This document shows, piece after piece, positions 1 to 8,469 of a DNA stretch of 64,000 bases. The position numbers and the translations under genes are program-made. The stretch is from CAZBBB01 sp964490005. GTDB lineage: Bacteria > Planctomycetota > B15-G4. Below the pieces are notes generated by a model. It did no database searches and was not told where the DNA came from. It saw only the letters and a program-made list of their open reading frames with translations. The stretch is from assembly GCA_964490005.1 (NCBI GenBank), contig CAZBBB010000005.1, positions 1 to 64,000 of the forward strand, in the 5' to 3' direction. Each line of letters opens with the position of its first letter. Position 1 is the stretch's first letter.

Positions 1-948
1 GTCGGGCCGCTCGCGGCGGCCGCGGCCGGCGCCGTGCCGCCCGCGCCGCGCGCGCGCCGGCTGGTCGTCTCGACCTGGAGCGCCGGCCTGACCGCCAACC
101 CGCCGGCCTGGGAGGCGCTGTGCGCGGGACGCGGCCCGCTCGACGCCGTCGAGGCGGGCGTGCGCGTCACCGAGAGCGACGCGGCCAACACGAGCGTGGG
201 CCTCGGGGGCGCGCCGAACGCCGACGGCGTCGTCGAACTCGACGCGAGCATCATCCGCGGCGACACGCGCGCCACGGGCGCGGTGGCCTCGCTGCGCAAC
301 ATCGAGCACCCGATCACCGTCGCGCGGCTCGTGATGGAGCGCACGCCGCACGTGCTGCTCGCCGGCGAGGGCGCGTTGCGCTTCGCGCGCGCGCAGGGCA
401 TCCCCGAACGCGAGCTGCTCACCGAGGAGTCGCGTCGCGCGTGGGAGGCCTGGAAGGCCCGGCGTTCGGGCGGCGCGCTCGAACCCTGGGAGCGGGCCCC
501 CGCGCGCGGCGGCGCGACCGATCACGACACGATCGGCATGGTCGCCCTCGACGAGGGGCGCCTGGCCTGCGCCGTCACGACCAGCGGGCTGGCCTACAAG
601 CTCGCGGGCCGCGTGGGCGACTCGCCCATCGTGGGCGCGGGCAGCGCCTGCGACGATCTGGTCGGCGCCGTGGTCTCCACCGGCGTCGGCGAGGAGGTCA
701 TCCGCGTGAGCGGCTCGACGGCGATCCTCGAGGGCATGCGCCGCGGCCTGGCGCCGCGTCGCGCGATCCTCGAACTGCTCGGCCGGCTGGCCGACCTGAT
801 GCGCCGCGCCGACCGCGTCGGCCAGGTGGCCTTTCTCGCCGTGTCGCGCGACGGCGAGGTCGCGGGCGCCGCGTTGCAGCCCGGGTTCCAGTACGCGCTC
901 ACCGACGCGGCCGGCACGCGCCTCGTCGACGCCGAGTCGCTCGCGTGA
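1..948 (+). CDS. N4-glycosylasparaginase / isoaspartyl peptidase family Ntn-hydrolase (5' partial)
   Basis: The protein belongs to the glycosylasparaginase (type 2 asparaginase) family of N-terminal nucleophile hydrolases, which cut themselves into two chains and hydrolyse asparagine-linked substrates. The autocleavage motif HDTIGMVA is visible; its Thr, encoded at 529-531, would become the nucleophile. Family regions GLGGAPNADG and VGDSPIVGAG are also present. The frame is open from base 1, reading PLAAAAAGAVPPAPRARR, which looks like the end of an export signal. The true start is therefore probably before the window, and the GTG at 34 is only an internal start candidate. The stop overlaps the next gene's GTG. 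Family assignment is firm; the physiological substrate is unknown. Confidence 0.85.
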   Translation, partial: VGPLAAAAAGAVPPAPRARRLVVSTWSAGLTANPPAWEALCAGRGPLDAVEAGVRVTESDAANTSVGLGGAPNADGVVELDASIIRGDTRATGAVASLRNIEHPITVARLVMERTPHVLLAGEGALRFARAQGIPERELLTEESRRAWEAWKARRSGGALEPWERAPARGGATDHDTIGMVALDEGRLACAVTTSGLAYKLAGRVGDSPIVGAGSACDDLVGAVVSTGVGEEVIRVSGSTAILEGMRRGLAPRRAILELLGRLADLMRRADRVGQVAFLAVSRDGEVAGAALQPGFQYALTDAAGTRLVDAESLA

Positions 949-1340
949 TCGCGCCGCGCCCGCTGCAGCCCGGCGAACAGGCGCTCATCTCCGAGCACGA
1001 CTGGTTCGTCGCGCTCGAGACCGGGCACCTGCTGCACCAGTGGGGCCCGGCGCTGCTGGTCGAGGCCGAGGGCGGCCTGCTGCGCCTGTATCTGCGCGAC
1101 GATGGAGGCGCGCGCCGCCACCGCTGCCTGGCGCTGAGCGAGCGGGCCTCGCACGCGGCGCGCCGGGCCGTGGCCGAGATCGAGGCGCTCTCCGACGAGG
1201 CGGCGCGGCTGGTCGCGCGCGGGCAGGCGCAGGACGCGCTCTCGCCGGCCGAACTCGCCGCCCAGCAGGCGGCGGGGGCGCGCTTCTGCGAGCAGGCCGA
1301 GCGGCTCTACGCCGGGTTGGCGGCCGGCACGCTGGGCTGA
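945..1340 (+). CDS. hypothetical protein, 131 aa
   Basis: I do not recognise this protein. It starts at a GTG overlapping the asparaginase stop (GTGA), which suggests translational coupling. The N-terminal half is mixed and contains EHDWFVALETGHLLHQWGP. The C-terminal half is helical and Ala/Glu/Arg rich (residues about 70-125), possibly coiled coil. There is no signal peptide, membrane segment or cysteine cluster. Codon use matches the neighbours. Being real is inferred from the coupling and the non-Arg-rich composition; function is unknown. Confidence 0.55.
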   Translation: MIAPRPLQPGEQALISEHDWFVALETGHLLHQWGPALLVEAEGGLLRLYLRDDGGARRHRCLALSERASHAARRAVAEIEALSDEAARLVARGQAQDALSPAELAAQQAAGARFCEQAERLYAGLAAGTLG

Positions 1341-1450
1341 GGGGCGAGCGCCTCCGGGCGGCCCGGCGGCGGGCGGCGCGCGCGCCCTCCGAACGGTCGC
1401 GTCCGGGGAGGGCCGCCGCGCGCCTCCGGGCGCCGAATGTCGCTGACCCG

Positions 1451-1479
1451 TTGACAAGCCCCCCCGGTGGTGGTGACGT
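1451..1479 (+). promoter_or_regulatory. possible sigma-70 promoter of the LysW-like gene
   Basis: A perfect -35 hexamer TTGACA lies at 1451-1456. Seventeen bases downstream the -10 position reads GACGTT (1474-1479), a poor match. The rest of this 197-base gap is very GC-rich. The start codon lies 59 bases downstream. Confidence 0.35.
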
Positions 1480-1537
1480 TGCGGCCCCCCGGGCAGATCG
1501 GCCCGACGACCCTACAAGACAACGTGGAGCTGGCGTG

Positions 1538-1717
1538 ATGTGGGAATGCACCGAGTGCTTTGAAGAGAACGAGCTCGATCCGGACGCCGAGCCCGGACAG
1601 GTCGTCGAGTGCTCCGAATGCGGAGCGGAGTTCGAAGTCCTGCGCGTCGAGCCCGTCTCGCTGACGCCGCTCAAGACCGGCGACGGCGACGGAGACGGCA
1701 ACGACTGGGACGACTGA
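1538..1717 (+). CDS. LysW-like two-CxxC zinc mini-protein, 59 aa
   Basis: This tiny acidic protein has two zinc-ribbon knuckles, CTEC near residue 4 and CSEC near residue 35, separated by an acidic stretch with DPDAEPGQVVEC. That layout and the acidic tail ending NDWDD match the LysW amino-group carrier family, in which a C-terminal EDWGE motif carries the substrate on the last Glu. Here the last residue is Asp, so carrier activity is uncertain. The ATG was chosen because it directly precedes the first knuckle and has GGAGC upstream. No lysX, lysZ or argX homologue is nearby. It could instead be a general zinc-ribbon regulator. Confidence 0.7.
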   Translation: MWECTECFEENELDPDAEPGQVVECSECGAEFEVLRVEPVSLTPLKTGDGDGDGNDWDD

Positions 1718-1723
1718 GCCCGC

Positions 1724-2491
1724 TCAGCGTCCGGCGCGCTTGCGCGCCACCACGACGAGCGAGTGGCCCGTCGGGGCGCTGATCCGCCGCAGGATCGCGG
1801 CCTCGGACGAGAAGATCGCCGTGAGGATGCCGTGCACGAAGCGCGGCACCGGGATCCCGACATTGGAGCCGGCCGCCGCGTCGTCCGGTCGGCGCAGCGA
1901 CTGCCAGGCCTTGAGCGCCAGCACCGCCGGCAGGATCGCGGGGAACAGCAGGAAGTTGATGTAGCTGCCCTGCTCGACCTCGAAGCCGGCCGCGCGCACC
2001 TTGCGCTGCAGTTCGCCGAGCGTGTAGCGGCGCACGTGGTGCGTGATCCGGTCCTGCTGCGCGTAGAGGAACTGGTAGGCGGGGCCCGAGGCGATGAGCA
2101 CGCCTCCCGGCCGCAGCATGCGATGGATCTCGCGCAGCGTGCCCTCGTCGTCCTCGATGTGCTCGAGGGCGTCGAAGGCCGTCACGCAGTCGAGACTCTC
2201 GTCGAGGAAGCAGCCCGAGGGGCCGTTGCAGGCCACCAGGCGCGGCAGCCGGCGCGCCGCGCAGTGCTGCAGGCCCAGCAGCGTGACGTCCGTGCCGATG
2301 ACGCGGCCGTAGGCGGCGAGCGGCCCGAGCATGCCGCCCACGCCGCAGCCCAGATCCATGATGCGGCGCGTTCCGCCCGGCTCGCGGCCGACGAAGCGGT
2401 CGAGCAGCGAGACGAAGATCGCGCGTCGCCCGCGAAACCACCAGTGCGTCTGCTCGAGCTGCAGGAACTCGCGGTAGACGGCATCTTCCAT
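1724..2491 (-). CDS. class I SAM-dependent methyltransferase
   Basis: This 255-residue cytoplasmic protein has a Rossmann-type SAM-binding motif, DLGCGVGG, at residues 46-53, preceded by HWWFRGRR, a signature of a common small-molecule/lipid methyltransferase subgroup. Motif DALEHIEDD and the post-motif LRPGGVLI are also seen. A hydrophobic stretch with FLLFPAILPAVLAL near residues 180-195 could contact a membrane or a hydrophobic substrate. It is convergent with the LysW-like gene, and its 5' end faces the membrane-protein gene at 2577. The methyl acceptor cannot be told from sequence. Confidence 0.85.
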   Translation of the reverse strand: MEDAVYREFLQLEQTHWWFRGRRAIFVSLLDRFVGREPGGTRRIMDLGCGVGGMLGPLAAYGRVIGTDVTLLGLQHCAARRLPRLVACNGPSGCFLDESLDCVTAFDALEHIEDDEGTLREIHRMLRPGGVLIASGPAYQFLYAQQDRITHHVRRYTLGELQRKVRAAGFEVEQGSYINFLLFPAILPAVLALKAWQSLRRPDDAAAGSNVGIPVPRFVHGILTAIFSSEAAILRRISAPTGHSLVVVARKRAGR

Positions 2492-2576
2492 GCGCGAAGG
2501 TCCGCGGGGGCGTGATTGCAGCGGGCCAAGATTCTAGGGGCGCCGTCGGCGGCCCGGAAGATAACTTTGGCGAGCC

Positions 2577-5168
2577 GTGAGGGCTCCACCCCGCAGCCTG
2601 AAAGAGAACGACGAGCCTCGCGCGGCGCGCGGCGCGCCCTGGGCGGCCCTGGCGCTGATCGCCGTGGCGGCCGCCGCGCTGCTGATCGACGGCCTGCTCC
2701 CCGGGCGCGCGCTGCTGCCGCTGCTGCCTCACGATCTGCCCGAGTGGCGCGTGGGCGCCACCTACGAACCCGGGCCGCGGCACCCGCATCCCAACTGGTG
2801 CATGGCGGACGTCGTGCACCTGCTCATCCCCGGGCTGGCCGTGAACGCGGCGGCCGCCGAGCGCGGCGAGTGGCCGCTGCGCGACGACGGGCAGGCGCTC
2901 GGCGTGCCGCATCTGGCCGAGCTGCACTACGGCGTGCTCTATCCGCCCGCGTGGCTGGCTGTCGCCTTCGGTCTGCCGGGGCTCGCGTGGATGGCGTGGC
3001 TGCACCTGCTGCTCGCCGGCGCGGGCATGCTGGGCTACCTGCGCGCCACGCGGCACTCGGGCACGGCGGCGCTCGCCGGCGCCTTCGCGTTCGCCTTCTC
3101 CGCGTGGCTGACCGCGCGTCTGCAGAGTTTTCCGGCCGCCGGCGCCGCCGTCTGGTTGCCGTGGGTGCTGTGGGGCCTCGAGTCGGGCACGCGCCGCGGC
3201 GCGGTCGGCGCCGGCGTGGCGCTGGCGCTGTCGCTGTTCGCCGGCTTCCCGCAGGTGACGATCTGGATCGTCGCCCTCGCCGTGCTGCTCGAGGTCGTGC
3301 GGGCCGGCGCGGCGGCTCGCGCGGGACGCCCCTGCCTGCGCCGCGCGGCGCTCGCGGCCGCCGCGCTGGCTCTCGGCGGCCTGCTCGCGCTGCCGCAGCT
3401 GGCGCCCACCGCCGAACTGCTGCGTCGCGATTCGGTGCGCGGCGAGGTCTCCGTGCAGGCCGTGCTCGCCGAGCGGCTCGAGGCGCCGCTGCTGTGGCAC
3501 CTGCTCGTGCCGGATCTGCTCGCGAGCAGTTCGGTGGCGGGCGGTCATCCGCTCGCGCTCGAGCGGCTCGAGCAGGCGCGCCGTCCCGCCGCGGCCAACC
3601 GCGCCGAGACCTCGATGGGCATCGGCGCGCTGGGGCTGGTGCTGGCGAGCGTCGGTCTGCTGCTCGCGCGCGGCTGGCGCGCGCGCAGCTTCGCGCTGCT
3701 CGCCGCGGGGAGCCTGCTCGTGCTGTGCGTGCCGACGCTGCTCGAGGCGGCGGCCTCCGTGCTGCCGCCGCTGCGCACGGGCAATCCCAAGCGGCTGCTG
3801 CTGCTCGTGGGCTTCGCGCTGGCCGTGCTCGCGGCGGGCGGGCTCGACGTGCTGCGCGGACGGGCGCTGCGCGCGACGGTGCTGGCCTGGTCCGTGTCGG
3901 TCGCCGTCACGGTTCTGGCTCTCGTGGCCCTGTTCGGCGTGCCGTCCACCGAGTTCCCGGCCGAGATCGAGGCCTGGGCGGCGCGCGTGGCTTCCTCGCT
4001 GCGCGAGCCGGGGCTCGACGCCGCGACGCTGCTGCAACACGTTCCGGCCGAGGACTTCGTGCGCGCCGGGCAGGCGGCCCGGCGCGGCGCGCTCATCGCG
4101 CTGGCCGCGGGCGTGGCGGGCATCGTCGCCTTCCGGCCGCGCCGCCGGGCCGGCGTCGAGGGCTGGGAGACGGCGGCGCGGCGCGCGCCGGGCTGGGTCG
4201 TCGCGCTGCTGGTCGCCGAACTCGGGCTGACGGCCTGGCCGATGCTGCGCGGCGTGCGCGCCGAACTCGCGAGCGCGCGGCCGGCCGAGATCGCGGCGTG
4301 GGACGAGCCGCCCCTCGCGCGCCTGCTGCGCGACGCGGCGGGGGGCGACGGCCTGCCGCCGCGCCTGGCGCGCTTCGGCAACGACCCGCCGTGGCTGCGT
4401 CCCAACCTGCCGCTGCTCTACGGCCTGACCGACCTGCAGGCCTACGCGCCGATGGTGCCGCGTCGCGTCGCCGAGCTGCTGCAGGCCGTCGAGCCGGGCC
4501 TGCTGCTCTCGGGTTCGATCCTCGGCGGCTTCTCGGACGCGCGCAGCCTCGAGCACCCGCTCGTCGACGCCCTGTCGCTGCGCCTGTTGATCACGGCTCG
4601 CGACGACGTGCGTCCCGCGGGCTGGCGCGAGCACGGCCGGCTGGGTCCCGTCGCCGTGCTGGTCAACGAGGAGGCGTTGCCGCGCGCCGTCTACGTGCAG
4701 GCCCTCGAGTGCCTGCCCGACGCGGCGGCGCGCCTGGCTCGCCTCGGCTCGGCGAGCTTCGATCCCCGCGCCGGCGTCGTGCTCGAGGAGGCCGACGCCT
4801 GCGCGCTGGGGAACGCCGTGCTGGCCGGCGTGGCGCCCGAGGAGCGGGGTCTGCCGCGCGCGCTGCGGCTGTCGCGCAACTCGCCGCGCGAACTGCTGCT
4901 GCGCGTCGGGCCGGGCCCGCCGGGACTGGTCGTGATCTCGGAGGGCTGGCAGCCGGGCTGGCAGGCGCGCGCCGACGGAGACGAGACGCCGGTCTGGCGC
5001 GCCGACCACGCCCTGCTTGCGGTGCCCGTCGCGAGCCGGGACGATCACGAGGTGCTGCTGCGCTTCGATCCGCCGCTCGTGACGACCTCGGCCTGGTGGG
5101 GCGCGGGGGCGTGGCTGGCGGCCCTGGGGCTGCTGGCCTGGCCGCGCCGCGCGCGGACGGCTCCGTGA
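2577..5168 (+). CDS. large polytopic membrane protein, YfhO / GT-C-like
   Basis: The protein has 863 residues with many predicted membrane helices, starting at residues 22-42 and continuing through about residue 510, followed by a long soluble C-terminal part. Length, the many helices and the extracytoplasmic tail resemble the YfhO family, which is related to GT-C glycosyltransferases acting on lipid-linked sugars in the membrane. The region after helix 1, with the pattern HPNWCMADVVH, would be the extracytoplasmic loop where such enzymes bind a divalent metal. The GTG start precedes a short charged N-terminus. It is coupled to the sulfatase-like gene by a 4-bp overlap, suggesting a shared role in cell-surface glycan or lipid work. 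Confidence 0.65.
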   Translation: MRAPPRSLKENDEPRAARGAPWAALALIAVAAAALLIDGLLPGRALLPLLPHDLPEWRVGATYEPGPRHPHPNWCMADVVHLLIPGLAVNAAAAERGEWPLRDDGQALGVPHLAELHYGVLYPPAWLAVAFGLPGLAWMAWLHLLLAGAGMLGYLRATRHSGTAALAGAFAFAFSAWLTARLQSFPAAGAAVWLPWVLWGLESGTRRGAVGAGVALALSLFAGFPQVTIWIVALAVLLEVVRAGAAARAGRPCLRRAALAAAALALGGLLALPQLAPTAELLRRDSVRGEVSVQAVLAERLEAPLLWHLLVPDLLASSSVAGGHPLALERLEQARRPAAANRAETSMGIGALGLVLASVGLLLARGWRARSFALLAAGSLLVLCVPTLLEAAASVLPPLRTGNPKRLLLLVGFALAVLAAGGLDVLRGRALRATVLAWSVSVAVTVLALVALFGVPSTEFPAEIEAWAARVASSLREPGLDAATLLQHVPAEDFVRAGQAARRGALIALAAGVAGIVAFRPRRRAGVEGWETAARRAPGWVVALLVAELGLTAWPMLRGVRAELASARPAEIAAWDEPPLARLLRDAAGGDGLPPRLARFGNDPPWLRPNLPLLYGLTDLQAYAPMVPRRVAELLQAVEPGLLLSGSILGGFSDARSLEHPLVDALSLRLLITARDDVRPAGWREHGRLGPVAVLVNEEALPRAVYVQALECLPDAAARLARLGSASFDPRAGVVLEEADACALGNAVLAGVAPEERGLPRALRLSRNSPRELLLRVGPGPPGLVVISEGWQPGWQARADGDETPVWRADHALLAVPVASRDDHEVLLRFDPPLVTTSAWWGAGAWLAALGLLAWPRRARTAP

Positions 5169-7657
5169 GCCGGCGGGGAGGGTGGCGGGCGGGCGCGCTG
5201 CTGCTCGCAGGCCTGGCGGCGGCCTGCGGGCGAGACCCGCCGCTGCCGCCGCTCGTGCGACTGTGGCGCGAGTTGCCGCCGGTGGCGGTGGCGACGCCGC
5301 AGCCGCCGCCGGCCGTCGAGACGAGCCTCGGACGCGCGCGGCTGTCCGAGGGCGGCGCGCCCTTCACGTGGAAGCTCGTCACGCCCCGCGAGGGCGAAGA
5401 CCGCCTCGACATCTCGGCCTTCGAGCCTCCGGCGGGGCCGCTCGTGCTGCGGCGCGCCGAGGCCTGGGCGGCGGGTTTCTCGCTGCCCGTCCAGCCCGGC
5501 CAGGCGCTCGCCGTGCGCGTCACCGCGCGGGCCGAAGGCGAGTTCACCGGGGAGGCGGTCCCGCTCGTCGCGGTCGTCGAACTCAAGCAGCCCTTCGGCT
5601 CGGAGGGCAGCATGCCGATGCAGGAGGCCGCGCGGCTGTTCGACCCGGCGCGCAGCGCGAGCCACGTCATCGAGGCGCCGCTGCGCCGGCAGGCGGTGAC
5701 GGCGCAGACCGACTTCGTGGTGCAACGCAGCACGACCTTCCTGGCCGTGTTCCTGCTCGCGCCGCTCACGGCGCTGCCGCGCGGCGTGGTGTTCGACGAG
5801 GTCGAGGTCGTGCGGGTTCCGGTGACCGCCCGGGTCGCGGCCGGCGGCGACTTTCCGCGTCTCGAGCGCCTCGAGGGGCCGGGCGTCGTGCGCATCGCGC
5901 TCGACCGCGATCTGCGTGAGGGGCTGCTCGCGCTCCCCGGCCGCGCCTGGACCTGGCGGCTGCCCGCCGACGAGCGCGCGCGGAGCCTCGATCTGGCCTT
6001 CGGCGTCGCGCCCCGCTTCGGAGAGGCGCAGGGCACGCTGCGCTTCGTCGTCGAGCAGGACGGCCGCGCGCTGCGCGAACTGCGGATGGAGGCGCCCGAC
6101 GGTCCGGACGTCGCCGCGTGGCGCGACGAGCGGGTGCCGCTCGAGCGCACGGCCGGTCCCACGGAGCTGACGCTGCGGGTGGTGGGCGAGGGCGAAGACC
6201 CTCCCGTGGGTTTCATCGGGCACCCGAGCCTGCGCACGAGCGACCCGCGGGCGCCGTCCCGGCCGAGCATCGTGCTCATCAGCCTCGACACGCTGCGGCC
6301 CGACCGGTTGGGCTGCTACGGCGGCGACGGCGGGCTCTCGCCGCGACTCGACGCGCTGGCCGCGGCCGGACTGCGGTTCGACGCCGCGAGCTCGACCAGC
6401 AGCTACACGCTGCCCAGCCACGCGTCGATGATGACCGGACAGTTCCCGGCCTTTCACGGCGCGGTCAACATCACCGACCGGCTCGACCCGCAGCGCTCGC
6501 CCTTTCTCGCCGCCGAACTCGCGCGGGCCGGCTGGGTGACGGCCGCCTTCACGGGCGGCGGCTACGTCTCGACCGACTACGGCTTCTTCGAGGGTTTCGA
6601 CCGCTACGCGCACAACGATCCGGTCTGGGCGCTGCAGGGCGTGCGCGGCCGGCAACTGCTCGACACGGTGAACTGGGAGCTGGCGCCGGCGCTCGTGCCG
6701 CTGCTGCGGCGCTACGCCGCGCCGGCCGTCGTCGAGTGGATCGAGGCGCAGGCCGGGGGGCCGCCCTTCTTCCTGTTCCTGCACACCTACATCGTGCACA
6801 ACTACGCGCCCGACCGCGCGCGGCTGGAGGCGCACGGCCTGCTCGACGCGCGGGGCGAGGAGTCGAGCTTCGACCACCGCGATCGCGTCGCGGTCAACGA
6901 GCAGGGACGGCTCGACCTCGTCGGCAAGGTGCGCGAGCAGTATCTGCCCTACTACGACGCGACGATCGAGATGGCCGACGAGTTCGTCGGGCAGGTGCTC
7001 GACGCGCTCGCGCGCGCCGGGCTCGACGACGACACGATCGTGGTCGTGACCAGCGATCACGGCGAGGAGTTCGGCGAGCACGGCTTCTTCGGGCACGGCG
7101 AGACGCTGCACGAGGACGCCACGCGCGTGCCGCTCATCGTGCGCCTGCCGCCCGGCGTGCGCGGGACCGAGACGCAGCCGGCGGTGCTCGAGGAGCCCGT
7201 CTCGCTGGTGGACATCGCGCCCTGGCTGCTGCGCCTCTCGGGGCTGGTGCCGCCGCCGCGCATGTCGATCACGCCGCCGCTCGGCCCCGAGCGCGACTTC
7301 CCTCCGGGGCGGCAGCGCCTGTTCATCGAGCTCGACACGACGCTCAGCCGCGTGTCCGCCGTGCGGCACGGGGCGCTCAAGCTGCACGCCGCCTTCGACC
7401 GGCCGGCGCGCGGGCTGGAGCCCGGCGTGCCGCGGCTGTACGACCTGGCGAGCGATCCGCGCGAGGCGGTCGACCTCGCGGAGGCGCGTGCCGACGAGAC
7501 GCGCGCGCTGCTCGGCCTGATCGAGGGCTTCCACGCGCTGGCCGAGTCGATCCATCCGCGCGGTCCGGCGGGGCCCGTCGACCTCTCGACCCTGCCGCCC
7601 GACGTGATCGACACGCTGCGCGCGTTGGGCTACATCGGCGCCGACGACCTGAAGTGA
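5165..7657 (+). CDS. sulfatase-like hydrolase, predicted lipoprotein
   Basis: The 830-residue protein begins with a lipoprotein signal, LLLAGLAAACG, with the lipidated Cys at residue 21. Residues about 25-365 form an unrecognised beta-rich region. The alkaline-phosphatase-superfamily sulfatase domain starts near residue 368 with IVLISLDTLRPDRLG and ends with the metal site TSDHGEEFGEHG near 628. The nucleophile position is Thr415 in YTLPSHAS, not the Cys/Ser of C/S-x-P-x-R sulfatases that mature to formylglycine. It may therefore be a phosphatase, phosphodiesterase or phosphotransferase. The GTG start overlaps the previous stop. Location is predicted to be membrane-anchored on the periplasmic side. 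Confidence 0.8.
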   Translation: MSRRGGWRAGALLLAGLAAACGRDPPLPPLVRLWRELPPVAVATPQPPPAVETSLGRARLSEGGAPFTWKLVTPREGEDRLDISAFEPPAGPLVLRRAEAWAAGFSLPVQPGQALAVRVTARAEGEFTGEAVPLVAVVELKQPFGSEGSMPMQEAARLFDPARSASHVIEAPLRRQAVTAQTDFVVQRSTTFLAVFLLAPLTALPRGVVFDEVEVVRVPVTARVAAGGDFPRLERLEGPGVVRIALDRDLREGLLALPGRAWTWRLPADERARSLDLAFGVAPRFGEAQGTLRFVVEQDGRALRELRMEAPDGPDVAAWRDERVPLERTAGPTELTLRVVGEGEDPPVGFIGHPSLRTSDPRAPSRPSIVLISLDTLRPDRLGCYGGDGGLSPRLDALAAAGLRFDAASSTSSYTLPSHASMMTGQFPAFHGAVNITDRLDPQRSPFLAAELARAGWVTAAFTGGGYVSTDYGFFEGFDRYAHNDPVWALQGVRGRQLLDTVNWELAPALVPLLRRYAAPAVVEWIEAQAGGPPFFLFLHTYIVHNYAPDRARLEAHGLLDARGEESSFDHRDRVAVNEQGRLDLVGKVREQYLPYYDATIEMADEFVGQVLDALARAGLDDDTIVVVTSDHGEEFGEHGFFGHGETLHEDATRVPLIVRLPPGVRGTETQPAVLEEPVSLVDIAPWLLRLSGLVPPPRMSITPPLGPERDFPPGRQRLFIELDTTLSRVSAVRHGALKLHAAFDRPARGLEPGVPRLYDLASDPREAVDLAEARADETRALLGLIEGFHALAESIHPRGPAGPVDLSTLPPDVIDTLRALGYIGADDLK

Positions 7658-8451
7658 GCGGGGCGCCGCTCCTGCACGATGCGCGCGGCGTGCCGCTGCG
7701 CCGCGCGACCGCCCCGCGGCGCATCGTCAGTCTCGTGCCGTCCACGACCGAGACGGTCTGCGCGCTCGGGCTCGGCGCGCGGCTCGTGGGGGTCACGCGC
7801 TATTGTCGCCATCCGCGCGCGGAGTTGGCCTCCGTCGCGCGCGTGGGCGGCACGAAGGACCCCGACCTGGCGGCGATCGCGGCGCTGGCGCCCGACCTGA
7901 TCCTGGCCAATCTGGAGGAGAATCGACCCGGGCAGTTCGCCGCGCTGCAGGCCATCGCGCCGCTGTGGGTCGCCTTTCCGCGGGACGTGGACGGCGCGCT
8001 GGCCGACCTGGCCGCGATGGGGGCGCTGCTCGACGCGCCGGCGCGCGCGGCAGAGTTCGCGGCGCGCGTCGAGGCCGCCCGCGCCGCGCTGCGCGCGCGC
8101 CGCGCGGCGGGGCGGCCCTTCCGCCACGCCGTGCTCGTCTGGCGCGACCCGTGGATGGCGGCCGGTCCCGACACCTGGGTCTCGGGACTGCTGGCCGAGG
8201 CCGGCGGGATCAACGTCATCGCCGGGCGCGAACCCCGGTACGGCGCGGTGGGGCTCGACGCGTTGCGCGCGGCCGCGCCCGACCTGATCGTGCTGCCCGA
8301 CGAGCCCTTCCCGTTCGCCGCGCGGCACCTGCCGGAGTTCGCCGAACTGGCCCCGCGCTGCCGGCTCGTGGACGGCGAGGCGCTCACCTGGCACGGCGTG
8401 CGCCTGCTCGCCGGGCTGGAGCTGGCCGGGTCGCTCGTCCCGCCGGCCTGA
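7654..8451 (+). CDS. BtuF-like helical-backbone metal/cobalamin-binding protein
   Basis: The 265-residue protein matches the BtuF/FhuD class of periplasmic binding proteins, which bind cobalamin, haem or siderophores: RIVSLVPSTTETVCALG near the start, then GTKDPDLAAIAALAPDLIL, and a C-terminal lobe with WVSGLLAEAGGINVIAG. No signal peptide is visible ahead of the first lobe. No permease or ATPase of the BtuCD type is nearby. It is coupled to the sulfatase-like gene by a GTGA overlap. It may be a cytoplasmic sensor or scavenger using the same fold rather than a transport component. Confidence 0.75.
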   Translation: MSGAPLLHDARGVPLRRATAPRRIVSLVPSTTETVCALGLGARLVGVTRYCRHPRAELASVARVGGTKDPDLAAIAALAPDLILANLEENRPGQFAALQAIAPLWVAFPRDVDGALADLAAMGALLDAPARAAEFAARVEAARAALRARRAAGRPFRHAVLVWRDPWMAAGPDTWVSGLLAEAGGINVIAGREPRYGAVGLDALRAAAPDLIVLPDEPFPFAARHLPEFAELAPRCRLVDGEALTWHGVRLLAGLELAGSLVPPA

Positions 8452-8469
8452 GCGCGCCGGGCGGCCCGC

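Noticed and set aside
2516..5164. Very long open frame continuing upstream of the sulfatase-like gene
   Set aside because: The part before 5165 is Arg/Ala/Gly-rich and antagonises the clear membrane protein in another frame; it is a high-GC shadow frame.
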